Below are positions 10,721 to 22,449 of a stretch of 64,000 nt of DNA, in pieces. The notes under the pieces are model-generated. The model searched no databases. It worked only from the letters and a program-made list of their open reading frames with translations, and was not told the DNA's origin. The translations under genes were made by a program, and so were the position numbers. The stretch comes from Hypoxylon rubiginosum (Eukaryota; Ascomycota; Sordariomycetes; Xylariales; Hypoxylaceae): assembly GCA_902806565.1 (NCBI GenBank), contig CADCXA010000037.1, positions 930,001-994,000 of the forward strand, in the 5' to 3' direction. Numbering within the stretch: the first letter of the stretch is position 1; each line of letters opens with the position of its first letter.

Positions 10721-12788
10721 ATGCAAGCCACTTATGATAACATCGCCGATATGGCGAAGCCGTTACCTAAGGACATGTCCCACCACTTCTCCGATGCGAC
10801 CAAGGCTCGGATCCCGAGTAAAACGAAGGAATTCTACAAGTTCTTCCAGATCCCGGGCATTGGTCAGCTCGCTGGCGGTACGAAGAAGCCCTTATCAATT
10901 GCTTCCTTATAAATGAAATATGTAGAACTCCGGTGCTGATTCAATAATCCCAGGGCTCCCTAACGCACACCTCTTCCCCTTCGATACCCTGGAGGCGCAG
11001 ATCGCGCAGCCGAACCGATGGACTCCGTCTTCGAACCGCCCGGGCGCTGACGACGAAGCTCTATCGTCAAAGATGACGCCGATATCCATATCCGGATCCA
11101 CTACGGCGTCCCATGTCGTTGTGCCTCACGATGCGCCTACTTCGGACGTGATGAGGAAGATTGACCTTGCTTCCGCCCTCCAGTACGGCCAAGCCGATGG
11201 ATACCCGCCGCTACGTTCCTTCATCCGCCAATTCGCACGCGACTGTCTGCACCCGAATGTGCCCTACAGGGGAGGCCCGGAGGTCATCTTCACAGTTGGT
11301 TCCACGGACGGCATGTCCAAGGCGTTGGAGGTATTCACCAACATCTGGATCGAGGGGAAGAACGACATTCGCGATCGGCCGGGTATGGTGACCGAGATAT
11401 TCATGTACTCCAACGTGCTCAGCCAGGCCCAGCCGAGGGGAGTGCAGGTCGTGCCCATCGAGATGGACGAGGAGGGTATGGCGCCGCACGGCCCTGGAAG
11501 TCTGGAGGACGTCCTCGCGAATTGGGATGACAGCAAGGGGAAACGACCTCACTTTATGTATACCGTTACGTGAGTTTTACCCATCTCCCGCACATTTCAC
11601 GTTCATCTGGAGGTCTTGGCCATGATTCCCTTCGAATTGGAATGCCCCAAGGCATTGGCTTACCTGGGATGGTTAAGAGGTTGCTAATATCATCGTTCCA
11701 GTATGGGACATAACCCAACAAGCGGCGTCTTGTCGCTAGAAAGGAGGAAGGAGATTTACTCGGTCTGCAGCAAATACGATGTCGTCATCGTTGAAGACGA
11801 CCCGTATTGGTATCTTCAGTACCCATCAGCCGAGGTCGAGGAGGCTAAGGCACGGAATTTGCCTATCCCCGAACCGAAACCGGCGAACACCCTCGAGAAG
11901 AAGTCTGGATACCCCTTCTTAGACTCGCTAGCACCATCATTCCTTGCCGTCGACGTAGATGGCCGAGTTGTGAGGCTGGACACCTTCTCCAAGACTGTCG
12001 CCCCTGGGTGCCGAATGGGATGGGTCACCGCGTCGCCGGAAATATGCGAGCGCATTCTCCGCGTTAGCGAGTCGGGCACCCAGCAGCCCTCGGGTTTCGC
12101 CCAAGTCGTCATCGCCGAGACCATCATGGGACCACAGTCCGAAGCGTCGGCAGCGTTCGCGGGCCGATCTGCAAAAGACAAGACTACTTTCGCTGGCTGG
12201 AAGATGGACGGCTGGGTACGATGGCTTGCCGGATTACGGGGAGTCTACGAAAGACGCATGGTCCGGATGTGCAAGATTCTCGAGGAGAACGCCTACCAGC
12301 TCAAGCAGTCCACGCCGATGCGCGACGCGGACTCCGACTGGGGTGTCATCACCAAGACGAAGCTGTACGACTTCCAGTGGCCTCGCGGCGGCATGTTCTT
12401 GTGGCTTCACATGCGTTTCGAAACGCACCCGCTGTGGAAAGCAGCCGGATCGAAAGGCAACGTCATCGACGGGACGATACTATCCACGGCCCTCATGATA
12501 TTCCTGACCCACAAGCCGTACCTGGTGCTCGTCAGCCCGGGCCTGATGTTCAGCGCCACGCCGCAGATCCGCGAGGAGCGGGGCTGGGCGTACTACCGGA
12601 TCTGCTTCGCCGCCGAGACGGAGGAGAACATCGACTCCTGCTCCCTGCGCTTCGCCGAGGGCGTCCAGCGGTTCTGGCGCATTAAGAACGTCAAGGAGAT
12701 CGAGTCGCTCCTGGGCGAGGCGGGCTCCGAACAAGCGGAAGAGGACATGACGGGCTTGGTTAACATGGGGAGCTGGATGGGTTGTTAG
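10721..12788 (+). CDS. Aromatic aminotransferase, Aro8-like (PLP fold type I)
   Basis: Three exons (10721-10877, 10954-11569, 11702-12788) give 619 residues. The family transfers amino groups between aromatic amino acids (or kynurenine, aminoadipate) and 2-oxo acids using pyridoxal phosphate. Visible signs are the N-terminal LPNAHLFPFD, the substrate-side GYPPLRSFI, the PLP-phosphate region VGSTDGMSKALEVF, YTVTMGHNPTSG, the VIVEDDPYWYL aspartate that binds the pyridine nitrogen, and the Schiff-base lysine in DTFSKTVAPGCRMGW. The second joint (AC-T) restores YTVT-MGHNP, where most members have YT-P-GQNPTG. Exons close in frame. The protein is longer than yeast Aro8 (500), mainly through insertions after residue 250, as is usual for filamentous fungi. 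The exact substrate cannot be told from sequence. Confidence 0.88.
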
Positions 12789-13387
12789 TGATAGTACATA
12801 TGAAAGACTGAAAGAGAAAGAAAGGGGCCTTGGTGTGTTTAGGCATGTCAGATATTTTATGTCAAAACACTTGGATGAGCACAGCGCTCGCGAACTCAAG
12901 CCATACATACCTTGCCTCCTAGGTACACCAACCATTTCCAAGCTGGATTTAGTCAAGATTTAGAACAAAAAATGCAAGATTCTAATATTCAACCATGATA
13001 GCATTGCAGAGCTCAGTTTTAAAGATACCGCCAATTAAATGCCAATTAAATGTTAGCGAATAGCATGATATATCTTATCGGGTAGAGAGAAATCTAATTA
13101 GCGGATAGACCTCGACTACTAGTTACCTCCTATAGTTAAGATGAGTGTGCATGTTTTAGCTTAATCCTGACGGTGAATGTTGGCCATGGTACGCCGGTAA
13201 ACCAATCTACGAACTACATCACAAGGGAGCAACACTGCAGCACGGATAATTGCCATCTGAATGGGAAGTATGGTGATCAGAAGTCAAATGTCCATTGATT
13301 CATGAGACCCTATGAACCATTACGCCATGATATAGCAACCGATGCACCAATTTCCCCCCGTCCGACTAAGCTGCTCACCAAGCTAGT
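12789..13387. other. Convergent intergenic region
   Basis: Between the 3' ends of the aminotransferase and the uL4 gene. AT-rich, no gene seen. Confidence 0.4.
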
Positions 13388-14627
13388 CTAATCCTCACGC
13401 AGAACGTCTAGGAAACCCTTAGGTGCCTTAAGAGGCTTGCCACCCTCTGCCTTCTGTTGACCGAGTTGGTTCTTGACGAAGGTGGAGTGGTAAGGGTTGA
13501 AGCGCAGCATGACTTGCTTGTTGCGGAGAGGATTCTTCTGTACACCGGCGCGCTTGGTCAGAGGACCACCCTTGGGGGTCTCGAGGACGCTCTGGATTTC
13601 AGAGCTGTTGATCAGACGGCTCAGGTCAGCCTGGGACACGAGGTTAGAAGGCAACAGGAAGTCCTTCTTGAGCTCGGAGGGCTTGGTGGTGGTGCCGTAG
13701 ATGCTGTCGAGAGCCTTGAAGGCTGCCGAGGTCCAGACGATGAATCGGCCGAGGTGACCACCAGGAGCAAGCTGGAGAAGGTTCAGGGCGTAGACGGAGC
13801 AAGTCTCGACGCCGGGAAGGTTGCGTGCTCCCGTGACAATATCCTTGCCATCGACCTCAGGGTTGTAGATGACTAGAGGACCACGTCGCTGACGGTGGCG
13901 GCGGCCTCTCATCTTACCCTTACCAGCACGCAGCTTCTTCGACTTCTTAGCCTTCTCGATGTCGGCAGAAGCACCGACGGCAGACAGGATGGCGAGAGCA
14001 CCGGCGGTCTTGAGAGCGGCACCACCTTCGAAAACGGCCGAGTCGATGACGAGGGGGACCTCGGGGACAGCCGAGATTTGGTGGCCACGGGCGAGCAATA
14101 GAGGGGGGACAGCCGAGGCGGCAAGAGCGGAGGCAGTAGCGAATCGCCTTTCATGAATGTCAGTATGATTGTTCAAGGTAAACATTTAACAATCCAATTC
14201 GACTTACTTCTGGCCCTGGTTGATCTTGATGTGCCACTTGCGCCAGATCTTGGTAGGGGCGAACATGCGACCGGAACGGCACATGTTACCGAAGGCAGCC
14301 TGGCCGGCACGGTGAGTACCACCGCCAGAGACACGGGGAATACGGGCAACAGCGCGACCTAATCCATAGCTGTCAGTAAGTATATCGTCTTTATTGTGCG
14401 AATAACACCGAAGACGACTGACCAGTTCCCCAGGATTCGGCAGAGGTTTGGTGACCGGCCTTCTCGCTCACGGCATACGGCTGTCGCTTGTTCTTGGCCA
14501 TTCCGGTGTGTACTTGCTGGACGATGTCAGGTCGGATCGGGGACGCGAAAACGGTAGGTATGGTATGGGTAGCTCCCGAGGGAGAACCATCCTTGCCGAT
14601 GATGGTGACAGTCGGTCGAGAGGCCAT
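13388..14627 (-). CDS. RPL4: 60S ribosomal protein L4 (uL4)
   Basis: Exons on the minus strand are 14627-14423, 14358-14208 and 14147-13388, giving 371 residues, close to the usual fungal length. uL4 lines the peptide exit tunnel of the large subunit. Recognisable blocks include the N-terminal [28 protein letters not shown] and [11 protein letters not shown] in the middle exon, then [40 protein letters not shown] and [18 protein letters not shown]. The first intron splits the GTG-R codon at [12 protein letters not shown], the second splits QK-RRFATAS, and both joints keep the frame. Intron-rich 5' ends are common in fungal ribosomal protein genes; a 5' UTR intron is also likely (listed separately). 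Confidence 0.97.
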
Positions 14628-14643
14628 CGTGAAGGTCGTTAAT

Positions 14644-14753
14644 CTAAGGTGGACAGATGTTAGTCAATTGGGGGAGTAAAAGTATAGAAATAATGCAGTT
14701 TCTAATTCAAATGGGAAGGTGAGTTATCTGCGGTGCAGCTTGTGTGGACATAC
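14644..14753 (-). other. Probable 5' UTR intron of the uL4 gene
   Basis: On the minus strand a GTATGT donor at 14753 and a CCACCTTAG acceptor ending at 14644 lie just upstream of the uL4 ATG, about 17 bases away after splicing. The 110-base span contains a GACTAAC-type branch sequence near the acceptor. Inferred from splice signals only. Confidence 0.5.
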
Positions 14754-15209
14754 CTCGACGCTGGTTGTTGATGGTCTCGAGATGTAAATTTGGTGATGTT
14801 GTTCGTTGGGAAAAATCAAAAAGCCCACCATCAAATTATTTTTCTTGTGGGTTGGAGCGAGGGCTAAGCGAATTTTCCAATCTGTGGTCCCCACCTTTCT
14901 TCCTGTGGGCTTTCAAATAATACAATATGCGTTTAAGCACCACGATGAAGCACTTTATAAATTGGCGGGGTCAAAAATACCCCTTTATTATCATATCTAT
15001 CTTAGCCAAATATGCCTTATACAACATTGAGTCCCTAACATCGTTACCACTGCATGAAGGTGCTTCTTATTGGCAGAACTGTATACACTTACCGAGACAC
15101 CTAAGAATTCAACTATCGAAATAAATATGAATTTACGTATAAAAATCTACGAGCGGAGATATCTCCATCGCCAAACCACAGCTGCGCACAACAAAACAAA
15201 AAAGAGAAT

Positions 15210-15293
15210 CTCCGAATCGGGGAATCGAACCCCGGGCTTGACGGTACACAATATATTGAGAGCGTCAAATGTTAGCCACTACACCAATTCGGA
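15210..15293 (-). tRNA. tRNA-Glu (CTC), with intron
   Basis: On the minus strand the sequence begins TCCGAATTGGTGTAGTGGCT, with D arm, and ends with a T arm GGTTCGATTCC flanked by CGGGG/CCCCG. A 7-bp acceptor stem (TCCGAAT with ATTCGGA) and discriminator G follow. The anticodon loop is C-T-CTC-A, so the tRNA reads GAG (Glu). A 12-base intron (ATATATTGTGTA) sits at the canonical place, one base 3' of the anticodon; without it the anticodon stem TGACG/CGTCA closes. The gene is 84 bases long, 72 when mature. Confidence 0.92.
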
Positions 15294-18200
15294 TTGCACA
15301 ATCAGTTCGGTGTGGTTTTCTATTGTTGCTAACAGGGCTTTGGTTTGCCATTATAGAGCTATCGCAATCAGATGAGATAGCGATACCTATCTGCGGCCTA
15401 TCAGGAACACTGGGTCCATTACCTAGTTCCCCCTTCAGACGAAATATTACACCCATCTCTTTTTAGATGAAGAAATACATCGTAAGCATTCGTATGGAGA
15501 TAAGCCGATGGTGGGACTTAGGTTTTATTTTCTAAACTACCTAAGGTCGTTTACCTTGGATTTGTAACTTGAATCTAGGCCTACGGCTACTTAGATAGAG
15601 GCCTGACCGACAACCACATGTTCTCGGCCTCCGTGACAGCCTCTGATAATATCAAGACTGCTTTTATACTGTCTAAGGAACCTAGTCTGACTTCAAGACT
15701 TGGACGAACAAAGCTTCCAAGCCAAATTAAAGAGCATTACGAAGTGCCGTGTTTGTTACGGAGATAAATGTGGTTAAATATCGCATCTATCTCCGCTAGA
15801 CGGACTCGCAACATACTGTCTACCTATTATGATACTTCAATGCTGGAAGATATTAGTATATGACTATTACTTTTCTCCCTGTTTAATACAACTATTTAAT
15901 CTAATACTTGATTTTCAAACCCACCGCAAGAATCTAACTCAAGATGTAGTAATTCTTGACAGGGTCTTAGCCATTGGCCACCCGGGTGAGACCGTGGATA
16001 GGACTGTAGGTATCTTGGTCGATGAGAGATGGGATAGCCTCTTTGTTATCGCCCCTTATGTACACCCGGACTGGTGTTTTATAGCTCTTGCTTTCCTCAT
16101 ATCACAGTTAGCGCATCCTTAATAACTACCTAGGATATACACTCGAAAAATATAGCAAGGCGTGTATGCCAAATGCCCATCTACCTAATGTAAGGCTAAA
16201 ACACAAAATCATAAATCGAAGGTGATCGCTCTTTTGGTATTATAGGAGTTTGTTTTACAATTCCAGTGTACCTCTGGAATAATTACCTTTACAAATATTT
16301 CTGCGAGCTGTCAAGCTGTTAGGTAAGATCATTGATACTTCTCGTGTAACTAAGTCCATCTAGAGCTTTGTGGGGAGGAAAATGCGAATCCAACGATACT
16401 TCATTCTAATTAGTAGGCTTTCATCAGGGCCGCCTGTGTAACCAAGTGACTTGTAATATGACGGGCCTATCCGTTCGTGTCAGAACAGTACTTCGCTGAG
16501 GTACTGATCGCAACTCGTACCATAAATGCTCTTAACTTACCAGCAGTGAAACATGAGGCATATTTAACAAACACCAAAGCAAACTGGCTTCAAAGTGCAG
16601 CATTTTACATATGTAAAGTCTAAGGACCAAAAGTGCATAGAAGAGTGTAAGAGTGTAAGCCTGTACGTTTGCATGTCGGGAGTTGGGTGAATAAAAACGT
16701 GGGGTATATAGCGATCGTGACCGTCGTGGCCCAATCATACCAACGTGCATGTAAATTCTTCGTATTCTTTCATTCTATCTCGCGAGCACCTTCCGCATGC
16801 TTGAGAAAAGGCTCTCAACACTTGTGATATTATGCTCGCTTGGGTTGTGTGCTCTGTCGGTTCGGTACGACTGGCGCTAGGACGGGAGAGGAAGTTATGA
16901 AGTTGGAATCGCGCCGAGTTGGAGGCTGGTTGGAGCTGAGATTCTAGATCTTTTACCATGTCAGCGTGTAAGAGGTACGTACCTGAATATCCCAACTCTG
17001 ATCCTCGTCGCGAATCATCTACCCCCTGCAAAGAGCCCACTTACCGCACGTGTCGTTCAAGAGTCCAATAGTCTGATACATAATACATACGATGTTGTTA
17101 TACGAGCAATTTCATTGGAGTTTTTTCTTTCCTTTTTTTGACCCACGTAGCTCACGTCTAAATCGTGCTCCCACGCTAGAGTTTAGCTGCCTTTATGGGG
17201 ACGAAGGTGGGTTAGCATCCTGGCAGCCTGGCATCGTACGGTAAGATTTTAGATCCCGTCATTAGCGGGCTACCTGGCAGGCCTGGGTACGATACCGACG
17301 ATACGATTGACCGCGGATATTCATTGCCTAGCCCGTTGACGTTTGCTCTCTGATATTTGCCATGGTCGTGATGTTTGCTAAGCTCGAAGTAGGGACCTGA
17401 GCCCTAGTCCTAGGTAGCTTATATCTTAACTCGGATGCGAGCTATTGCAATACCGGTGATGCATACGACACGGCGAGCGCCTCGGGCCTTACGCCACGTT
17501 CCAACCGCCAGGCTCCCGGGCAGGTTAGCGTTACCTTGACCCGACGATGCGGACATGCTTTTTCAACACGCCTCAATATGATAAGATTCTAGCTGGGATG
17601 TTCGCCGCCCTAAGGGCTGATATGATGGCAACTCTGGCGTTGAACTAATCTCTGACGGCAGCGTGGCAACGCCATTTTGTGATCAGGTGGGCCAACTGAT
17701 TCTCCAAAAGCCGTCGAGGTTCAGCCGGCTAATTTCATGTACCCCTTTTCATCAAGTACATTTCAGTCTTTCACCGACAACGTCGTGGATTTCTTCTTTA
17801 GTTGCTACTGTACATGTTATGACTATAGGTCTTCATGAAGAGCAAATATTGGAATACATACTACATCTAAAAGCTGTGTACTTTAGACTTACAAGAGGTA
17901 AACAAGAATCTTCATCTAACTATCTCAAAGCAAACTTACAGCTTCGCGAGACGACTCAATGTTTTCATAAGAGGTTGGCTGGCGACCAACCGTCTTTCAG
18001 ATGCTACCCTAGGTCGCATTGCATCTGCGTGGCCTCGTATTTTTATTTTTAGCAGGGGTCTTGCAGCCGCCCGGGCTTAGCTCGCGAGCTCCCCTATCTC
18101 GCAGAAATTGTCGAAAGAATCTCACCACAAGGTAGTGATAGGACATCATAGCAATCGAGTCACCATGTCGCCTCGGGTAGGTATATTCTATACGGCATCC

Positions 18201-18354
18201 GCACATTGGATCTTCAAGTTGGGTTCCTCGTTCCTTTCCCTAGCACCAGCGTTGATATTGCTTCCCTTGCTAATGCCGTCGTTTGAGCCTCATTTTGGAT
18301 TGTTTACACATTGTTAATTCTTAATACCTTGCATGGTTTATACCGTCTTCCACG
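15294..18354. other. Large gene-poor region
   Basis: About 3 kb with no supportable gene. Frames up to 129 codons exist (for example at 15829-16122 and 17663-18052 plus, 16735-17040 minus), but none shows a known motif, a consistent splice structure or codon use like the neighbours. Much of 15480-16300 is AT-rich, consistent with decayed repeats. Confidence 0.4.
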
Positions 18355-20998
18355 ATGCGTTGGAGTACAATATGCTTATGGCATGCGCTGTCTCTAGGTA
18401 TTCTCACCGCGGCAGACCCAACCTGGCCTTCCCCCAATGACGAATTAGAGGAGATTATGTACCAAGTCTCGGGCTTTAGGGGTAGAGGTTTCGGCGGCAC
18501 CGTTATTCCATGTTCCAACGAGGCTTCTGGACCTGGTCGACAAAATGCTGCGGAATGGTTACGAGCTGCGTTTCACGATATGGCGACTACTACCTTCTTG
18601 TCAAACGTACGGGCCGGTGGCTTGGACGGCTCCTTACAGTACGAGTTGCTAAGCTCAGACAATCTGGGCCCGGGTTTTAACACTACACTAAAGTTCATGG
18701 CCGACTATTATACCAGCCGATCGGGCGTTGCGGATCTCATCGCCCTGGGCGTATACTATGCCGTTAGGTCCTGCGGTGGTCCTGTGGTCCCCGTGGCTGG
18801 AGGAAGAGTCGACGCCTTAGGAGGCGGTCCCATAGGCGTTCCGCTGCCACAGAACTCTGCTTTCACTTTCAGTCAGCAGTTTACGCGAATGGGGTTCAGC
18901 ACGACGGAGATGATTCAAGCCACTGCCTGCGGCCACTCTATCGGAGGTGTTCACGACGCCGAGTTCCCCGAGATTGTTCCCGTTGGAACTACAGAGAACG
19001 GCGAGGTTCCCTTGGACTCAACTGTCGCAGTCTTTGATAATAAGGTCGTCACCGAGTATATCGCTGGCAACACGACCAACCCCCTGGTGGTTGGGCCGTC
19101 CATTAAAGCAACTAGAAATGCTGATTTCAAAGTCTTCAACTACGACAGCAACGTGACAATCGCCGCGATGGCGGGTGCCTCTGAGTTCAATAGCATATGT
19201 GCAACGGTTCTTCAGAAGTTGATAGACACGGTGCCCGATGGCGTAGTTTTATCAGATCCTATTCAGCCCTATGCTGTCAAGCCAGTTAACATGCAGCTAG
19301 CGCTCAACCCCGGAGCTACGACTATGCAGTTAACTGGGTATATACGTGTCCGAACCACTGACATGGGGGGTGACTCCGTATCCAGCCTGGCCTTGAACTT
19401 CAAAGACCGAAGTGGAGGGACCAACTGCGGCAGTGCGAGTTGCCAATACACGGCAACTCTTCTAGGTGCTACAGAGGGCTTCGATGATAGTTTCGTTGTA
19501 AGTTGAAAATCTCTTTATAACATTATGTTTACCAGCAAGAAACTAACATGTCGACACAAGTGGTTTCCTATCAACGCGGCCATTTCAACGTCTACAGGCA
19601 TTTCATCATTCACCGTAGATCTCAATATGGCTAGCGGGACGACCCAAAGCTTCGACAACAATGGCAATTCATACCCTATGCAGGATGCAGTTCTGATTCA
19701 GAAGCCCCAGAGTTGTCTATTATCCGGCACTCTTACCGTCACGGCTGCCGTGAGAAACTCTTAATACTCCTGATTGTTGACTGTCGCTTACTCGTTTTCT
19801 ATAGGTCCGGAACGACCGTAAATCTCTCCCTGTTAATGTGTTTCTCTCATACAAGACGCCAACAGGGAACGCCAACCGGCCCATACCTACCCTGAAAAAC
19901 TCCACGGTTGCTATGACCGAAGGGACTTGTGTAGGCGGCTACACTTTTTACACTGCCAACTATACCGGTCTTGGTGACCTCGCCTATGCATCCAAGATTG
20001 ATGTCATCAGTGGGAGTGATTCTTCAGCTTTCACAGACGACTTCAATGCGGCAAGCGAATTGGCTGCAACGTGCCAACCTTTCCAAAACCCACCGTCGTC
20101 ACTGTGCTCTACTGGCCAGGCATCGACTCCTCCCGGATCGTCAACCTCCTCGTCTGTGGGCACCGTCTCTTCCACGGTCTCGGTTAGCATCACTTCCTCG
20201 ACCAGTATCGAGTCATCGTCAACTACCTCGTCCGCCACTGTAAGTAGTACGAGCAGCTCCGCAGCACCAACCGAGACCTTGCATCACCGGGACGATCTTG
20301 GGGAGTACGTCCTTGTAGGGTGCCAGAAGGAATCCACTGCAGGAAGGGCCTTGAGTGGTGCTTCGTTTGCTTATGATAGCATGACGCTGGAAAGCTGTAT
20401 GAGCAACTGCACTGGATATAGTTACTGGGGGACGGAGTATGGTCGCGAATGTAAGTTCCCGCAGACGATTGGCTCTCTGCTCAATAGATCCCGACTGATG
20501 ATTGATATAGGTTATTGTGCCGATTCACTCGACCCAACGAGCGAGGATGCACCTCTCACTGATTGCAATATGGTCTGTAGCGGCGACGCTACGGAATACT
20601 GCGGAGATAGCAACAGGCTAGAGCTGTATAGCACCACAGCTAGCCAGCCTCCCCCGACTGCTACACTTGCCCCGAAACCGACCGTATCGGCGTACGTCCA
20701 AGTCGGCTGTTACATTGAAGTCCCGGGCGGTCGTGCCTTGACCGGGGCAGCCTATCCAAACGACGCCCTGACATTGGAGATTTGTGCCTCCAACTGTACC
20801 GGTTTCACTTACTGGGCCGTAGAGTACGGCCGCGAGTGCTACTGTGGCAATACGCTGGATCCCCTCAGCACGCCGGCCCCTGATACCGATTGCCAAACAA
20901 TGGTGTGCGCCGGCAACCGGTTTGAGTACTGCGGCGCTGGAAACAGACTTAACCTGTACCAGCTAGGGACGGCTCCTTCGGCGTCACCGACACGGTAA
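18355..20998 (+). CDS. Secreted class II-like heme peroxidase with two WSC domains
   Basis: Four exons (18355-19497, 19561-19749, 19805-20450, 20511-20998) encode about 821 residues. Residues 1-20 form a signal peptide. The peroxidase domain has the distal RAAFHD (His near 74) and proximal GHSIGGVHDAEFP (His near 194), the fungal secretory peroxidase pattern. A Ser/Thr-rich linker follows (around 20110-20270), then two WSC domains, each with the CTGYSYWGTEYGREC or CTGFTYWAVEYGREC core and six or more cysteines. WSC domains bind cell-wall or plant glycans. The last intron is 60 bases and free of stops, so retention keeps the frame, but splicing restores the cysteine pair (GREC-YC) seen in the second WSC domain. 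No typical manganese or exposed tryptophan site can be assigned, so it is a generic peroxidase, probably extracellular. Confidence 0.85.
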
Positions 20999-22449
20999 CA
21001 TTGAGCCGGCGCGTACAGCGCTTGTCTCTTAATCTGAGGGTTTATGAGAAGTGACGAAAGGCTGCGAGAAAACTGCTGTACTTACAAGGTATAGTATGAC
21101 TTATGATGATGATGATATAATATAGAAATAATAAATGTCATAATAATGATTCATGGCTATAGATGGAATTTATGAGTTTGTTGACAATGAATGTTTGATC
21201 ATGACCATAGTGGCTATAAGTCGACGGTAAGATAGCGATGATATCAAGGCAAACCTACCTATATTGAAGGACTTAGGATACGATAATATTTCCTAATGGA
21301 TGAATGTATCGTATATTCAACTTAATACAAACATGACTTGTGGTGGCGCTGATATGTGACGAACCCAGGGGTTAAAGGTTGGTGATAACACTCCACGGAT
21401 GAGATTGAGATGGCGGAAACATCCTAATGAGTTAAGCAGGTATTTCCTTTCGAAGGGCAACTGTTTTTGGTAATTTCCTGTAGATGTGAGGGTATAAGGA
21501 ATACAAAGACAGAGAATCTATAGGAGGTACCTAATGTATAAGGTAGACGATGATGTGTCAATGGATCCCTTATTAGGCGGTCCTTAGGCGGTCCTTAGGT
21601 GGTTGCACAAAAAGCCTGGGGCGCCTTGTAGCGCGTCACCCGCGTAAATTAGGTACATGATCTTACCTAAAGTAGTTGCATCTGGCACCCGGATACCTAC
21701 AGCAATAGTGCCTACAGTGTGTGCTAGGGAGGTAGGGGGGCAGGCAGAGCATCACGAATCATTTAAGTACCTAAAGCCTTAGGTAGGTGCTGGCTAGCCC
21801 CGCCGCCTTTTCTTTTCTCAATCGTGATACCGAAAATCCGCAAACTACACCTCTGTAAATTGACCCGAGTACTGAGTGTCCTCCGGATATATTTTTTCTT
21901 TTTCATTCCATGTCGTGAAGTAAGTTACCGCAACCTGCGTGTACCTGACTGCATACTACGTAACACTACCTCCATGGTCTTTGCTGACTTTCCCACCAGC
22001 AAACGCCAAATACCCATACCTGCCTGTCTTTGTCAACATCCTCCTATAAAGCGATGCGCATTCGCATAAGTCGGAGACGGAGCTTGTTAACGCACTTGCA
22101 TACTGCGAAGACGAGACCCTAAGGTCAAGCATGTCGACTGGTACGATCTAGGCAGCTAACTCCTTACTAAATTAAAAAACATCATTGACTGACTCCCGAA
22201 CCTAAAGGGACGTGCTCTTCCGAGACCCAACCTCACCTGACATTCCTTCCGAGATCGCCGGGGAGGTTCGAGCAGCTTGACAGCCCGTTGCTCTGTAAAT
22301 CGAGCCAGCCAACGCACCGAAGCGAGCGATAGCAATATGGTGGGCAACTCACTGGTAGGTTCTTGTTGCCGCGCAACTGTATCCCGAGCTAGGTTTCTTC
22401 GTGTGCTAACTTGAAAGAAAAGCTCAAGAACCTGGCGCCTGTCGTCCGT
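20999..22449. other. Intergenic region
   Basis: Downstream of the peroxidase and upstream of the Ulp2-like gene, both plus. AT-rich at 21050-21400, with a short duplicated GGCGGTCCTTA near 21575-21600. No gene seen. A GCTAAC branch sequence and AG near 22406-22417 hint that the next gene may have an upstream exon. Confidence 0.35.

Noticed and set aside
15829..16122. A 97-codon plus-strand frame in AT-rich DNA
   Set aside because: No motif, starts in AT-rich repeats, codon use unlike neighbours.
16735..17040. A 101-codon minus-strand frame in the gene-poor region
   Set aside because: No family pattern, no upstream exon that extends it, no recognisable promoter; chance frame more likely.
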